This document shows positions 1-7,232 of a stretch of 64,000 nucleotides of DNA, in pieces. The stretch is from JBBRBB01 sp038206235 (GTDB lineage Bacteria; Bacteroidota; Bacteroidia; Chitinophagales; Chitinophagaceae). How positions within the stretch are numbered: the stretch's first letter is position 1; each line of letters starts with the position of its first letter. The notes under the pieces are model-generated. The model had not been told where the DNA came from, searched no databases, and saw nothing but the letters and a program-made list of their open reading frames with translations. A program made the position numbers and the translations under genes. Location: assembly GCA_038206235.1 (NCBI GenBank), contig JBBRBB010000013.1, forward strand, positions 48,515-112,514. The letters are read 5' to 3'.

Positions 1-229
1 TACCAGGCCAACCATGAAGTAACAATAATGTAGAATGCTTTTGTTTCCCATTAGCCTTATACATGAAACCTTGCATGAGGCTACTGTTGGAAGGAATCGC
101 CAATTCGATTGAAGAAGCCGGAGATGTTTTCTCCCATTGAATGTCATGTAAAGTGATACTGTCAGATATAACCTGTGCTGAACAAAAGTTACAAATAAGA
201 ATTGTCAAAAAAACTCCAAAATATTTCAT
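1..229 (-). CDS. Secreted alpha/beta hydrolase, N-terminal part only
   Basis: The open frame starts at the ATG at 229 and runs off the left edge of the window, giving 76 visible residues. The first about 19 residues are a signal peptide (MKYFGVFLTILICNFCSAQ). The last visible residues read LLLLHGWPG, the HGxPG oxyanion-hole motif near the start of the alpha/beta hydrolase fold. The nucleophile elbow and the rest of the catalytic triad lie outside the window, so peptidase, esterase or other hydrolase cannot be told apart. The gene follows the nusG terminator, where rplK would be expected in most bacteria. Confidence 0.7.
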   Translation of the reverse strand, partial: MKYFGVFLTILICNFCSAQVISDSITLHDIQWEKTSPASSIELAIPSNSSLMQGFMYKANGKQKHSTLLLLHGWPG

Positions 230-288
230 GCTATTTAGTATTATGATGTTTGTTTAAAGTGGTGCACAACAAGGCAATTGATGTAATC

Positions 289-325
289 CAAAAAAAAGAT
301 AAGCCCACCTAAGCAGATGGGCTTA
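289..325 (-). terminator. Rho-independent terminator after nusG
   Basis: On the minus strand an AAGCCCA / TGGGCTT hairpin is followed directly by a run of eight T. It lies about 25 bases after the nusG stop and should end the tRNA-tuf-secE-nusG transcript there. Confidence 0.85.
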
Positions 326-347
326 TACACTTATATAATTTTTTAAA

Positions 348-944
348 TCAACTGATTTTTTCTACCTGCATATAATTCAATTCTACAGGCGTTGAGCGCC
401 CAAATATTTTTACTGAAACGCGTAGCTTTTTCTTTTCATCATTTACTTCTTCTATTACGCCGTTGAAATCATTGAACGGACCTTCAATAATTTTAATGGT
501 TTCTCCCACAATAAAAGGTTCGCTCATAGTAACTCCCTGGTCATTCATCTCATCTACCTTGCCGAGCATTTTGTTTACTTCGGCTTTACGCAGGGAAATG
601 ATGTTTCCTTTAGAGCCTTTGCCATCAGTTAAAAAGTGCATGATGTTGCTCACATTACTTATGTGATGAATAATATCATCACTCAATTTTCCTTCGGCAA
701 CTTCAAGCATTACATATCCGGGGAAATAATTTTTTTCCCGCATTACTTTTTTCCCGTTCTGCACTTTATATACTTTTTCCATCGGTAAAAAAACCTGCTT
801 TATTACATCGGTGAAGCCACTGCGGGCAATATCTTTATCAAGATACTCTTTCACCTTTCTTTCTTTACCGCTAACAACCCGCAGTACATACCATTTGCTT
901 TCCTGCTGCTGGGTTGCATTTTCTATTTGAGCTGTATCTTCCAT
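348..944 (-). CDS. nusG: Transcription termination/antitermination factor NusG
   Basis: 198 residues, the usual length. An NGN domain (about residues 18-115, beginning KWYVLRVVSGKE, with the FPGYV motif near 74) binds the RNA polymerase clamp. A KOW domain (about 147-198, IIEGPFNDFNGVIEEV) contacts Rho or ribosomal protein S10. It lies five bases after secE as in most bacteria, but rplK does not follow: a terminator and an unrelated hydrolase do. Confidence 0.97.
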   Translation of the reverse strand: MEDTAQIENATQQQESKWYVLRVVSGKERKVKEYLDKDIARSGFTDVIKQVFLPMEKVYKVQNGKKVMREKNYFPGYVMLEVAEGKLSDDIIHHISNVSNIMHFLTDGKGSKGNIISLRKAEVNKMLGKVDEMNDQGVTMSEPFIVGETIKIIEGPFNDFNGVIEEVNDEKKKLRVSVKIFGRSTPVELNYMQVEKIS

Positions 945-949
945 TTGTA

Positions 950-1147
950 TTAACTCTTAAAAAATGAATAAATAAGCTTCAGCAATTGATTGCTTGCTAA
1001 ATCCATCGCCCAAATAATAGCCGTTATTAAAGCGGTTGCCGCAAGCACAATTACTGTTGATTGTTGTAATTGAGACCATGTAGGCCAGGTAACTTTTTCA
1101 AGTAACTCGTGATAAGATTCTCTGAAGTAAGTTGATATTTTGTTCAT
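950..1147 (-). CDS. secE: Preprotein translocase subunit SecE
   Basis: 65 residues with the short amphipathic start (YFRESYHELLEKVTWPTW) and one membrane helix (about 28-58) typical of the minimal SecE of most bacteria. It clamps the two halves of SecY in the inner membrane. The position between tRNA-Trp and nusG is the conserved one. The KVTWPT segment is the family hallmark. Confidence 0.95.
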   Translation of the reverse strand: MNKISTYFRESYHELLEKVTWPTWSQLQQSTVIVLAATALITAIIWAMDLASNQLLKLIYSFFKS

Positions 1148-1150
1148 CGT

Positions 1151-1247
1151 ATTAATTTGCTAATTAGCTAATATGCTAATGTGCTAATCTATTTTCAAAC
1201 AAGGTGTTTAATTAGCTAATTAACCTAATTAGCACATCAGCACATTT
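1151..1247. repeat. Inverted-arm octamer repeat, GCTAATNN family
   Basis: The left arm (1151-1188) is four units of GCTAAT plus two variable bases. The right arm (1209-1246) is the same family read in reverse complement (ATTAGC). About 20 bases lie between, so the transcript can form a long hairpin. It fills the whole spacer between secE and tRNA-Trp. Confidence 0.8.
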
Positions 1248-1253
1248 AAAAAG

Positions 1254-1324
1254 CACGGGTACCTGGATTCGAACCAAGATCAACGGTTTTGGAGACCGCT
1301 ATTCTGCCGTTGAACTATACCCGC
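1254..1324 (-). tRNA. tRNA-Trp (CCA)
   Basis: The minus strand folds as a cloverleaf: acceptor GCGGGTA / TACCCGT, anticodon loop CTCCAAA with anticodon CCA, and T-loop GGTTCGAATCC. The discriminator base is G. CCA is not encoded. It lies between tuf and secE, the conserved place. Confidence 0.95.
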
Positions 1325-1405
1325 ATAAACAAGCCCTATCTAACCCCGTCCGAACGAGTCCATCCGGGCGGGCTTCCCATTCAGGGAAGGGAAAAGAAAG
1401 AACTT

Positions 1406-1447
1406 CTAAAAACAAAGTACCCGGATGAAACATCCAAGTACTTTGCA
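1406..1447 (-). terminator. Terminator after tuf
   Basis: On the minus strand CAAAGTAC..GGATG pairs with CATCC..GTACTTTG (1413-1445) around a short loop, and a run of T follows. A second, GC-rich hairpin (about 1472-1500, CCCCCC/GGGGGG) lies between the tuf stop and this one. Together they separate tuf from tRNA-Trp/secE/nusG. Confidence 0.8.
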
Positions 1448-1503
1448 AATTTAGGAAAGCTTTTCCAAAGTCCCCCCGCAGGGAGATTTAGGGGGGCTTT
1501 ATT

Positions 1504-2691
1504 TTATTTTAATATTTCAGTAACCTGCCCGGCGCCCACCGTTCTGCCACCTTCACGAATCGCGAACTTCAAACCTTTCTCCATCGCAATGGGCTGAATT
1601 AATTTTACTGTAAGGCCTATGTTATCGCCTGGCATTACCATCTCTGTTCCTTCAGGTAAAACTACTTCACCGGTAACATCAGTAGTTCTGAAATAAAATT
1701 GCGGACGATATTTATTAAAGAATGGAGTATGACGACCACCCTCTTCTTTGCTAAGCACATACACTTCGCATTTGAATTCGGTATGCGGGGTAATGCTTTT
1801 GGGAGCGCAAATTACCATGCCTCTGCGAATATCTTTCTTTTCAATACCGCGAAGTAATAAACCTGCATTATCACCGGCTTCACCGCGGTCCAGTAATTTT
1901 TTGAACATTTCAACGCCTGTAACTACAGAGTTTAAGGGAGCATCTATCAAACCTACGATTTCTACAGGGTCACTCACCTTAATAATACCGCGTTCAATAC
2001 GGCCCGTAGCCACGGTGCCGCGACCGGTAATAGAAAATACATCTTCCACACTCATAAGAAATGGCTGATCAATTGGGCGCGGAGGCAATGGAATATAGCT
2101 GTCAACTGCAGCCATTAATTCATCAATAGCCTTTATCCATTTTTCATCACCGGCAAGCGCTCCGGTAGCAGAGCCTTGAATGATAGGTGTATTATCACCA
2201 TCAAAACCATAAAAGGTTAAGAGTTCACGAATTTCCATTTCAACAAGTTCCAGAAGTTCGGGATCATCAACCAAGTCCACTTTATTCATAAATACAACCA
2301 TTCTTGGTACGCCTACCTGCCGTGCCAGCAGAATGTGTTCTTTTGTTTGAGGCATAGGCCCATCTGTAGCGGCTACAACAAGTATTGCACCATCCATTTG
2401 TGCAGCGCCGGTGATCATATTCTTTACATAATCAGCATGACCTGGGCAATCCACGTGAGCATAATGCCTGTTGGCCGTTTGATACTCAACGTGAGCTGTA
2501 TTAATAGTAATGCCGCGCTCTTTTTCTTCGGGAGCAGCATCAATTTCATCATATTTTTTTTCTGTTGCCAAACCTCTTTTAGCAAGAATATTGGTAATAG
2601 CAGCAGTAAGGGTTGTTTTACCATGGTCAATATGACCAATGGTGCCAACGTTTACGTGAGGTTTCTCCCTCTTGAAGGTCTCTTTAGACAT
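1504..2691 (-). CDS. tuf: Translation elongation factor Tu
   Basis: 395 residues, full length. It delivers aminoacyl-tRNA to the ribosome as a GTP complex. GTPase motifs are present: G1 GHIDHGKT (about 19-26), switch I RGITI, G3 DCPGH (about 81-85) and G4 NKVD (about 136-139). Domains 2 and 3 follow, ending GGRTVGAGQVTEILK. G5 reads GSATGAL, an acceptable variant. It sits downstream of the Thr-Tyr-Gly-Thr tRNA genes as in the tufB cluster of other bacteria. Confidence 0.98.
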   Translation of the reverse strand: MSKETFKREKPHVNVGTIGHIDHGKTTLTAAITNILAKRGLATEKKYDEIDAAPEEKERGITINTAHVEYQTANRHYAHVDCPGHADYVKNMITGAAQMDGAILVVAATDGPMPQTKEHILLARQVGVPRMVVFMNKVDLVDDPELLELVEMEIRELLTFYGFDGDNTPIIQGSATGALAGDEKWIKAIDELMAAVDSYIPLPPRPIDQPFLMSVEDVFSITGRGTVATGRIERGIIKVSDPVEIVGLIDAPLNSVVTGVEMFKKLLDRGEAGDNAGLLLRGIEKKDIRRGMVICAPKSITPHTEFKCEVYVLSKEEGGRHTPFFNKYRPQFYFRTTDVTGEVVLPEGTEMVMPGDNIGLTVKLIQPIAMEKGLKFAIREGGRTVGAGQVTEILK

Positions 2692-2813
2692 CTTTATTGT
2701 TTTTAAATTGTGTTTATAATTCTTAGCTGTCAGCCATCCGCATTCAGCTATCCGTTGTGATTTTTATTTTGATACCAGCTTTTATATTTTATGGCATCTT
2801 TATTAAATTTATT

Positions 2814-2886
2814 AAAGTCACTAAGTCATTAGTCATAATTTAGTTTCAGTTGAATGACTTACTGACCTTGTTGACTTATTGACTAA
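2814..2886. repeat. Inverted-arm octamer repeat, TGACTTNN family
   Basis: The left arm (2814-2837) carries the AAGTCANN orientation and the right arm (2851-2886) the TGACTTNN orientation, with about 13 bases between. It occupies the spacer between tuf and tRNA-Thr(GGT). It has the same architecture as the GCTAATNN elements but a different unit. Confidence 0.75.
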
Positions 2887-2891
2887 ACCTG

Positions 2892-2963
<72 letters not shown>

Positions 2964-2970
2964 TTTTTTA

Positions 2971-3045
2971 AAAAGTCATTGAGTCAATGGAGTCATCAAG
3001 TGATTACCAAATCAATGACCATTGACTTCTTGACTTAATGACTAA
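2971..3045. repeat. Inverted-arm octamer repeat, TGACTTNN family (second copy)
   Basis: The left arm 2971-3003 (AAGTCATT, GAGTCAAT and so on) faces the right arm 3011-3045 (TGACCATTGACTTCTTGACT). It fills the spacer between tRNA-Thr(GGT) and tRNA-Gly. It has the same unit and arm order as 2814-2886 but is not identical in sequence. Confidence 0.75.
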
Positions 3046-3050
3046 CAAAG

Positions 3051-3123
3051 AGCGGGAGACGAGGCTCGAACTCGCCACCTATAGCTTGGAAGGCTATCGC
3101 TCTACCAAATGAGCTACTCCCGC
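3051..3123 (-). tRNA. tRNA-Gly (TCC)
   Basis: Acceptor GCGGGAG / CTCCCGC, anticodon loop CTTCCAA (anticodon TCC) and T-loop GAGTTCGAGCCTC. Third tRNA of the tuf leader cluster. CCA is not encoded. Confidence 0.95.
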
Positions 3124-3128
3124 AGGGG

Positions 3129-3232
3129 AATGTGCTAATATGCTAATTAACTAATGTGCTAATTAGGAAAAGCTCAAAATCAGAATTAGAAAGAACTATT
3201 AATTAGCACATCAGCATATTTGCTAATTAGCT
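3129..3232. repeat. Inverted-arm octamer repeat, GCTAATNN family (second copy)
   Basis: The left arm 3129-3165 (GCTAATATGCTAATTAACTA) faces the right arm 3199-3232 (ATTAGCACATCAGCATATTT), with about 33 bases between. It fills the spacer between tRNA-Gly and tRNA-Tyr and matches the element at 1151-1247 in unit and layout. Confidence 0.8.
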
Positions 3233-3242
3233 ATTTTGTTTG

Positions 3243-3325
3243 TGGGCAGTGGTGGATTCGAACCACCGAAGTCGTAAGACAGCAGATTTACAGTCTGCCC
3301 CATTTGGCCGCTCTGGAAACTGCCC
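3243..3325 (-). tRNA. tRNA-Tyr (GTA)
   Basis: Class II tRNA of 83 bases with a long variable arm. Acceptor GGGCAGT / ACTGCCC, anticodon loop CTGTAAA (anticodon GTA), T-loop GGTTCGAATCC. Three bases separate it from the next tRNA gene. Confidence 0.95.
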
Positions 3326-3328
3326 GGG

Positions 3329-3401
3329 AGCCAGAGAAGGGAATCGAACCCCCGACCAGCTGATTACAAATCAGCTGCTCTACCAGCTGAGCTACTCTGG
3401 C
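3329..3401 (-). tRNA. tRNA-Thr (TGT)
   Basis: Acceptor GCCAGAG / CTCTGGC, anticodon stem CTGAT/ATCAG around loop TTTGTAA (anticodon TGT), T-loop GGTTCGATTCC. First tRNA transcribed in the Thr-Tyr-Gly-Thr-tuf unit. Confidence 0.95.
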
Positions 3402-3449
3402 AATTTCATCTTATAGTAAATAAAGAACAACCCGATTTTTTCAGGATTG

Positions 3450-3457
3450 CAAATGTA
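3450..3457 (-). promoter_or_regulatory. Bacteroidota -7 box for the tRNA-tuf unit
   Basis: The minus strand reads TACATTTG, an exact match to the Bacteroidota TAnnTTTG -7 element, about 49 bases before tRNA-Thr(TGT). A T-rich stretch about 20 bases further upstream could be the -33 region. Confidence 0.55.
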
Positions 3458-3578
3458 AGTGAAAACTTTGTTTGGAAAAATTTTGCAAAAAAAATTTTAA
3501 ATGCGGTGTAAAAATAAAACAAGAGCCGATAACTCTGTTTATATGAAACTGAACTCAGTTATTAGTTCAAAAGGTGAA

Positions 3579-3606
3579 ATAAAAAAGCCTGATTAAATCA
3601 GGCTTG
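3579..3606 (-). terminator. Terminator after hpf
   Basis: On the minus strand AAGCCTGATT pairs with AATCAGGCTT, followed by TTTTTTATTT, a few bases after the hpf stop. It ends the rpsU-xerC-hpf unit before the tRNA promoter. Confidence 0.9.
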
Positions 3607-3611
3607 GAAGT

Positions 3612-3911
3612 TTAAGCGGCTTGTCTTTCTTTTTTTCTTTTAACCTGTGTTATTAATGAATTTAAAGCGCTGTCAAAAGATTCTTCAAACGATTTGGAGC
3701 ATGACTTTACAAAAAAGTTTTGATGTGGAACATGCACTCTAATTTCGGCAATTTTATCTTTGATAGTGTGCATTACATTATCGAGTTTCAGATAAACATT
3801 TACTTCCATAATCCGGTCATGGAAGGTGGTTAGCTTTTGAATTTTTTTATTCACGTAACTCACGAGTTTTTCATCTGCATCGAAGTGCACTGTTTGAATG
3901 TTTACGTTCAT
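3612..3911 (-). CDS. hpf: Ribosome hibernation-promoting factor, HPF/RaiA family
   Basis: 99 residues when started at the third in-frame ATG (MNVNIQTVHFDAD), which is where family members begin. A longer frame reaches 3938. Short HPF binds the decoding region of idle 30S subunits. The beta-alpha-beta-beta-beta-alpha fold is visible as NIQTVHF, a helix (EKLVSYVNKKIQKL), strands with VYLKL and AEIRVHVP, and a final helix ending in a basic tail (KRKKERQ). The rpsU-xerC-hpf order is typical of Bacteroidota. Confidence 0.9.
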   Translation of the reverse strand: MNVNIQTVHFDADEKLVSYVNKKIQKLTTFHDRIMEVNVYLKLDNVMHTIKDKIAEIRVHVPHQNFFVKSCSKSFEESFDSALNSLITQVKRKKERQAA

Positions 3912-4069
3912 AGTGAATTGCATTTTATAGGTGAACAATAAATAAAGAACCTGGTGAAAAAATTTACATCATAACATTACTTTGGTTTTAATATGAAAGT
4001 AATAAATAGTTGAGAAAAAATCAAGAGATAAAAGTTTTTTTTATGTTCATTAACGGTGAGCATCATAAA

Positions 4070-4966
4070 TTAAGCTTTGGGATGAGCTTTTTGAAATGCT
4101 TCTTTTAGTTTTTTAATGGTGTTATGCGTATAAATCTGAGTAGCCGCCAAACTGGAATGACCCAGCAATTCTTTTATCGCATTAAGGTCGGCGCCATTAT
4201 TCGCTAAATGAGTGGCAAAGCTATGACGCAGAATATGCGGACTTTTCTTTTCAATGGTAGTTACCAAACTTAAATTTCTTTTTACCAGATTGTATACATA
4301 TTTTTGATACAACGGTTTCCCTTTTGTATTTACAAATACATTGGAAATCGCTTTGAGGCCTGCAGGCTTTTCTTGTACATAAGAATGCAATTTTGCAAGC
4401 ATGGTTTTTTGCACAGGTATCATTCTTTCTTTGTTTCCTTTGCCAAGTACTTTTAATTGTGAATAATGCTCATCTAAATGGTTTTCTTTCAAATTAATTA
4501 ATTCACTCAATCGCATACCTGTAGCATACAAAAGCTCAAGAATAAGTTTTTCGGTTTTTCCTTTCCAGTCATCAGTAAATTCAACATAATTCAATAAGGT
4601 ATTCAAATGTTTTTCATCAATAAAAGTTGGAAGCCGCTTATTAATTTTTGGAGAAATAACTGTAGTCATCGGTGTTTGGGAAATAAGGTTTTGCTTCATT
4701 AAAAATTTGAAAAAAGATTTTAATGAAGAAATTTTCCGGTTAATGCTTTTTGAGGTTACGTTATTTTCTTTTAACCCGGCTAACCAACTTCGTATAAAAG
4801 GGGCTGTAATATTTTCTACTGGAGGATTACCAAAATGTTCGCTTATAAAAGAGAAAAATTGAATTAAATCTGTTTGATAAGAAATAATTGTATGGGGAGA
4901 ATATCTTTTCTCAAACTTTAAATAATCAAGAAAACCCTGAATTTGAGGATAGTGGGAGCTTATCAT
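4070..4966 (-). CDS. xerC: Tyrosine recombinase XerC/XerD type
   Basis: Site-specific recombinase expected to resolve chromosome dimers at dif. All active-site residues are visible: R in ATGMRLSEL, K in GKGNKER, H-x-x-R in HILRHSFATHL, H in LLGHSS and Y in IYTH. The N-terminal SAM-like core-binding domain begins IQGFLDYLKFEKRYSPHT. I chose the ATG at 4966 (298 residues), where homologues begin. The frame extends to 5008, but the extra residues lie over a 14-bp inverted repeat. XerC and XerD cannot be separated from sequence alone. Confidence 0.88.
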   Translation of the reverse strand: MISSHYPQIQGFLDYLKFEKRYSPHTIISYQTDLIQFFSFISEHFGNPPVENITAPFIRSWLAGLKENNVTSKSINRKISSLKSFFKFLMKQNLISQTPMTTVISPKINKRLPTFIDEKHLNTLLNYVEFTDDWKGKTEKLILELLYATGMRLSELINLKENHLDEHYSQLKVLGKGNKERMIPVQKTMLAKLHSYVQEKPAGLKAISNVFVNTKGKPLYQKYVYNLVKRNLSLVTTIEKKSPHILRHSFATHLANNGADLNAIKELLGHSSLAATQIYTHNTIKKLKEAFQKAHPKA

Positions 4967-4973
4967 AAAATAG

Positions 4974-5004
4974 TTAGCCATAAAGTTACAAACTTTATGG
5001 CTAA
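4974..5004. repeat. Perfect 14-bp inverted repeat between rpsU and xerC
   Basis: TTAGCCATAAAGTT (4974-4987) and AACTTTATGGCTAA (4991-5004) are exact reverse complements around a three-base loop. There is no T run after it, so it is not an ordinary terminator. It may lower read-through from rpsU into xerC, protect the 3' end of rpsU mRNA, or bind a protein. Confidence 0.75.
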
Positions 5005-5020
5005 ACAAATAACGAATTTA

Positions 5021-5218
5021 TTACGCTTCTATTTTACCGCTAAGTATTTTTTGCTTGTACACTGCTTTTAAAACTTCGCCCCTTCGTTTTATTGAAGGCT
5101 TTTTAAAACTTTGGCGCTCTCTCAACTGCAAAAGAATTTTACTTTTTTCAAATTTCTTTTTGTATTTCTTAAGCGCTTTATCAATGTTTTCGCAATCTTT
5201 CGAATCAATTATTAGCAT
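5021..5218 (-). CDS. rpsU: 30S ribosomal protein S21
   Basis: 65 residues with the basic S21 pattern (IDKALKKYKKKFEKSKILLQL, then RERQSFKKPSIKRRG). S21 sits near the anti-Shine-Dalgarno end of 16S rRNA. Unusually for this window, a clear AAGGAG lies 12 bases before the ATG. It heads the rpsU-xerC-hpf group and is divergent from ribE. Confidence 0.93.
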   Translation of the reverse strand: MLIIDSKDCENIDKALKKYKKKFEKSKILLQLRERQSFKKPSIKRRGEVLKAVYKQKILSGKIEA

Positions 5219-5305
5219 ATTAATTTATACTCCTTATAATTTTAAGGGTGCGAAGATAATTGCATAATTTAAAACATCAAAATCAATTAAGTATAACTTG
5301 CATAC

Positions 5306-5896
5306 ATGTTTACAGGAATAATTGAATGCACAGGCAAAATTGAAAGCATTGAAAACAATGGTACTAATAAAACATTTGAGATAAGCTGTGCGATTGCGAA
5401 TGAGTTAAAGGTTGATCAAAGCATAAACCATGACGGTGTATGCCTTACGGTCCAAGAAATAGTAAATGAAAGTTACAGGGTTACAGCTATTAAAGAAACA
5501 CTTTCAAAAGCAAATCTGGAACAATGGAAAACAGGCGACGAAGTAAATATTGAAAGATGTATATTAATGAATGGCCGTTTAGATGGTCACGTGGTACAGG
5601 GACACATAGATGCCACAGCCCTTTGCATTGAAAGAAAAGAGCTTGAAGGAAGCCATGAATATCGTTTTGAATATCCGAAAGAGTTTAGCCATTTAATAAT
5701 TGAAAAAGGATCGGTTTGTGTAAACGGAATTAGCTTAACGGCCTTTAAAATAGGGAAGCAGAATTTTTCTGTTGCTATTATCCCTTATACTTTTCATCAT
5801 ACCAATATAAAAAATATTAAGCCCGGAAGCCTTGTGAATATTGAGTTTGATGTTATTGGTAAATACCTGGCAAGATTTAAAGAGGTTATTTTGTAA
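5306..5896 (+). CDS. ribE: Riboflavin synthase, alpha subunit
   Basis: 196 residues, the family length. It converts two 6,7-dimethyl-8-ribityllumazine molecules into riboflavin plus a pyrimidine. Two lumazine-binding repeats are visible: residues 1-97 starting MFTGIIE with HDGVCLTV, and 98-196 starting HVVQGHIDATA with VNGISLTAF. It stands alone, with no other rib gene beside it. Five bases before the ATG is a TAACTTG sequence resembling a -7 box. Confidence 0.95.
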   Translation: MFTGIIECTGKIESIENNGTNKTFEISCAIANELKVDQSINHDGVCLTVQEIVNESYRVTAIKETLSKANLEQWKTGDEVNIERCILMNGRLDGHVVQGHIDATALCIERKELEGSHEYRFEYPKEFSHLIIEKGSVCVNGISLTAFKIGKQNFSVAIIPYTFHHTNIKNIKPGSLVNIEFDVIGKYLARFKEVIL

Positions 5897-6010
5897 ATTT
5901 CTTATAACAAGAACAAAGCAAAATAGTTTTTGAAATTAATAATGCCCTTTGCATTGGTAAAACTAAATTAAAATGCAGATGCTTTTTTATTGATACTGCT
6001 CTGATAATTT

Positions 6011-7009
6011 TTATCGCAACAATTCACAAGGCTTTAAGCCTGTATGTTTTTTAAAAGCAGCGGAGAAGTGTGAAATAAAAGAGTAGCCAAGCAATGCGGA
6101 AACATCCGTAACACTTAATGATTTTTTATACAAAAGATATTTAGCATGTTCCATTCGCTGTTGCTGATAGAAATCGAAAATGGTGGTTCCGAAAATTTCT
6201 TTAAAACCTTTTTTAAGATAGCATTCGTTTATAGCCACCTTACGGCTTAGCTCTTTAATAGTAATGGGTTCGCCAATATGCTGCAATAAAATATCTCTTG
6301 CCTTATAAATTCTTTCTCTGCCCGCTTCATCTGCTAAAAAGCGGCAGGTAAAGCCTTCTTCGTTTTCATCAACCAAACATTCAACGCTATGCAATAGCAG
6401 CTCATGCACTTTTGAATTTATAAAAATATTCTCCATAGCGCCACTGTAACTGTGATTAACAAGTGCATTCAGTACACTGCGTTTACGGCTGCATACAGGA
6501 AAAATTTTAGTGAAGGATTCAGAATATTTGAAAGCCAGAACTTCATCTTTGCGTGTGCTTATTTTAATATTATGCACAAATTGCTGCAAAAAGGTTGATG
6601 AAAAGTGAAAGTAAAATACATCTGCTGTTTCGTGAATGACACTGCAGTTATTAGCCGGCAACTCATTGCATTGTGCACAATTTTTTTCAAAGCAATATTT
6701 ATTGCCTTTAATGCAAAACCGAAGTTCGAGATAATTCTCTTGGGGCGATGAGGCATTATAATTATACACCATCATGCCTGTATCCTCATTATTCCATTGC
6801 TGTGTGGAATAATAACGGCGTATAACGTATTGTATAGAGTCGGGAATATTTTGCTCCTTCACATGCAACAGTTGCATGTTCGTGTCTGTTTCAGCATGAT
6901 TTGCGTGTAGTAATATGTCAGTTACCTGTTTCATAAAAGACGATTGCAAATATAACTCATAAGCATGAGAGCGAGTGTTAAGGATAAACTGAGAATAAAT
7001 ACTGTGCAT
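6011..7009 (-). CDS. AraC-family transcriptional regulator
   Basis: 332 residues. The last about 90 form the double helix-turn-helix of AraC/XylS (ITIKELSRKVAINECYLKKGF, then LSVTDVSALLGYSFISHFSAAFKKHTG). The N-terminal about 240 residues are the sensor part. They carry a cysteine-rich patch (CFEKNCAQCNELPANNC) that could bind metal, haem or a redox signal. The layout resembles PchR-type regulators, but no siderophore gene is adjacent, so the target is unknown. Confidence 0.85.
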   Translation of the reverse strand: MHSIYSQFILNTRSHAYELYLQSSFMKQVTDILLHANHAETDTNMQLLHVKEQNIPDSIQYVIRRYYSTQQWNNEDTGMMVYNYNASSPQENYLELRFCIKGNKYCFEKNCAQCNELPANNCSVIHETADVFYFHFSSTFLQQFVHNIKISTRKDEVLAFKYSESFTKIFPVCSRKRSVLNALVNHSYSGAMENIFINSKVHELLLHSVECLVDENEEGFTCRFLADEAGRERIYKARDILLQHIGEPITIKELSRKVAINECYLKKGFKEIFGTTIFDFYQQQRMEHAKYLLYKKSLSVTDVSALLGYSFISHFSAAFKKHTGLKPCELLR

Positions 7010-7070
7010 GTAATAAGTAATTATAATAAATAAACACTATAGTAATTTTTGTACAACAGATAAAGTGCTT

Positions 7071-7095
7071 GTCTATAGGACTCCTTCGGAGGCGA
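7071..7095. repeat. Short AGGACTCC repeat, intergenic copy
   Basis: This stretch contains AGGACTCCTTCGGAGG, nearly the same as AGGACTCCTTACGGAGG inside pheS at about 8051. It lies in the 212-base gap between the AraC gene and the 3' end of pheS, which otherwise shows only a TATCTTTG box and no gene. Confidence 0.55.
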
Positions 7096-7203
7096 CCATT
7101 ATCTTTGGCGAGGAAGGATTGCCTGCCCCTGCCGAACACTTGTATCAAAAAAATATATTAATGTGTACGTTCAGGGCTGGGCACAAAGCATTAAGCTGGT
7201 ACT

Positions 7204-7232
7204 TAAAAAAATCCGCAATATTTATAATGCGG
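7204..7232 (-). terminator. Terminator overlapping the pheS stop codon
   Basis: On the minus strand CCGCA and TGCGG pair around an AT loop, followed by seven T. The upstream arm lies in the last codons of pheS and the stop codon is in the loop. Confidence 0.65.

Noticed and set aside
1289..1597. 102-residue plus-strand open frame across tRNA-Trp and the tuf 3' end
   Set aside because: Antisense to tRNA and tuf; a shadow frame.
4977..5001. dif site next to xerC
   Set aside because: The inverted repeat is longer and more symmetric than dif and does not show the XerC/XerD arm pattern with a 6-base centre.
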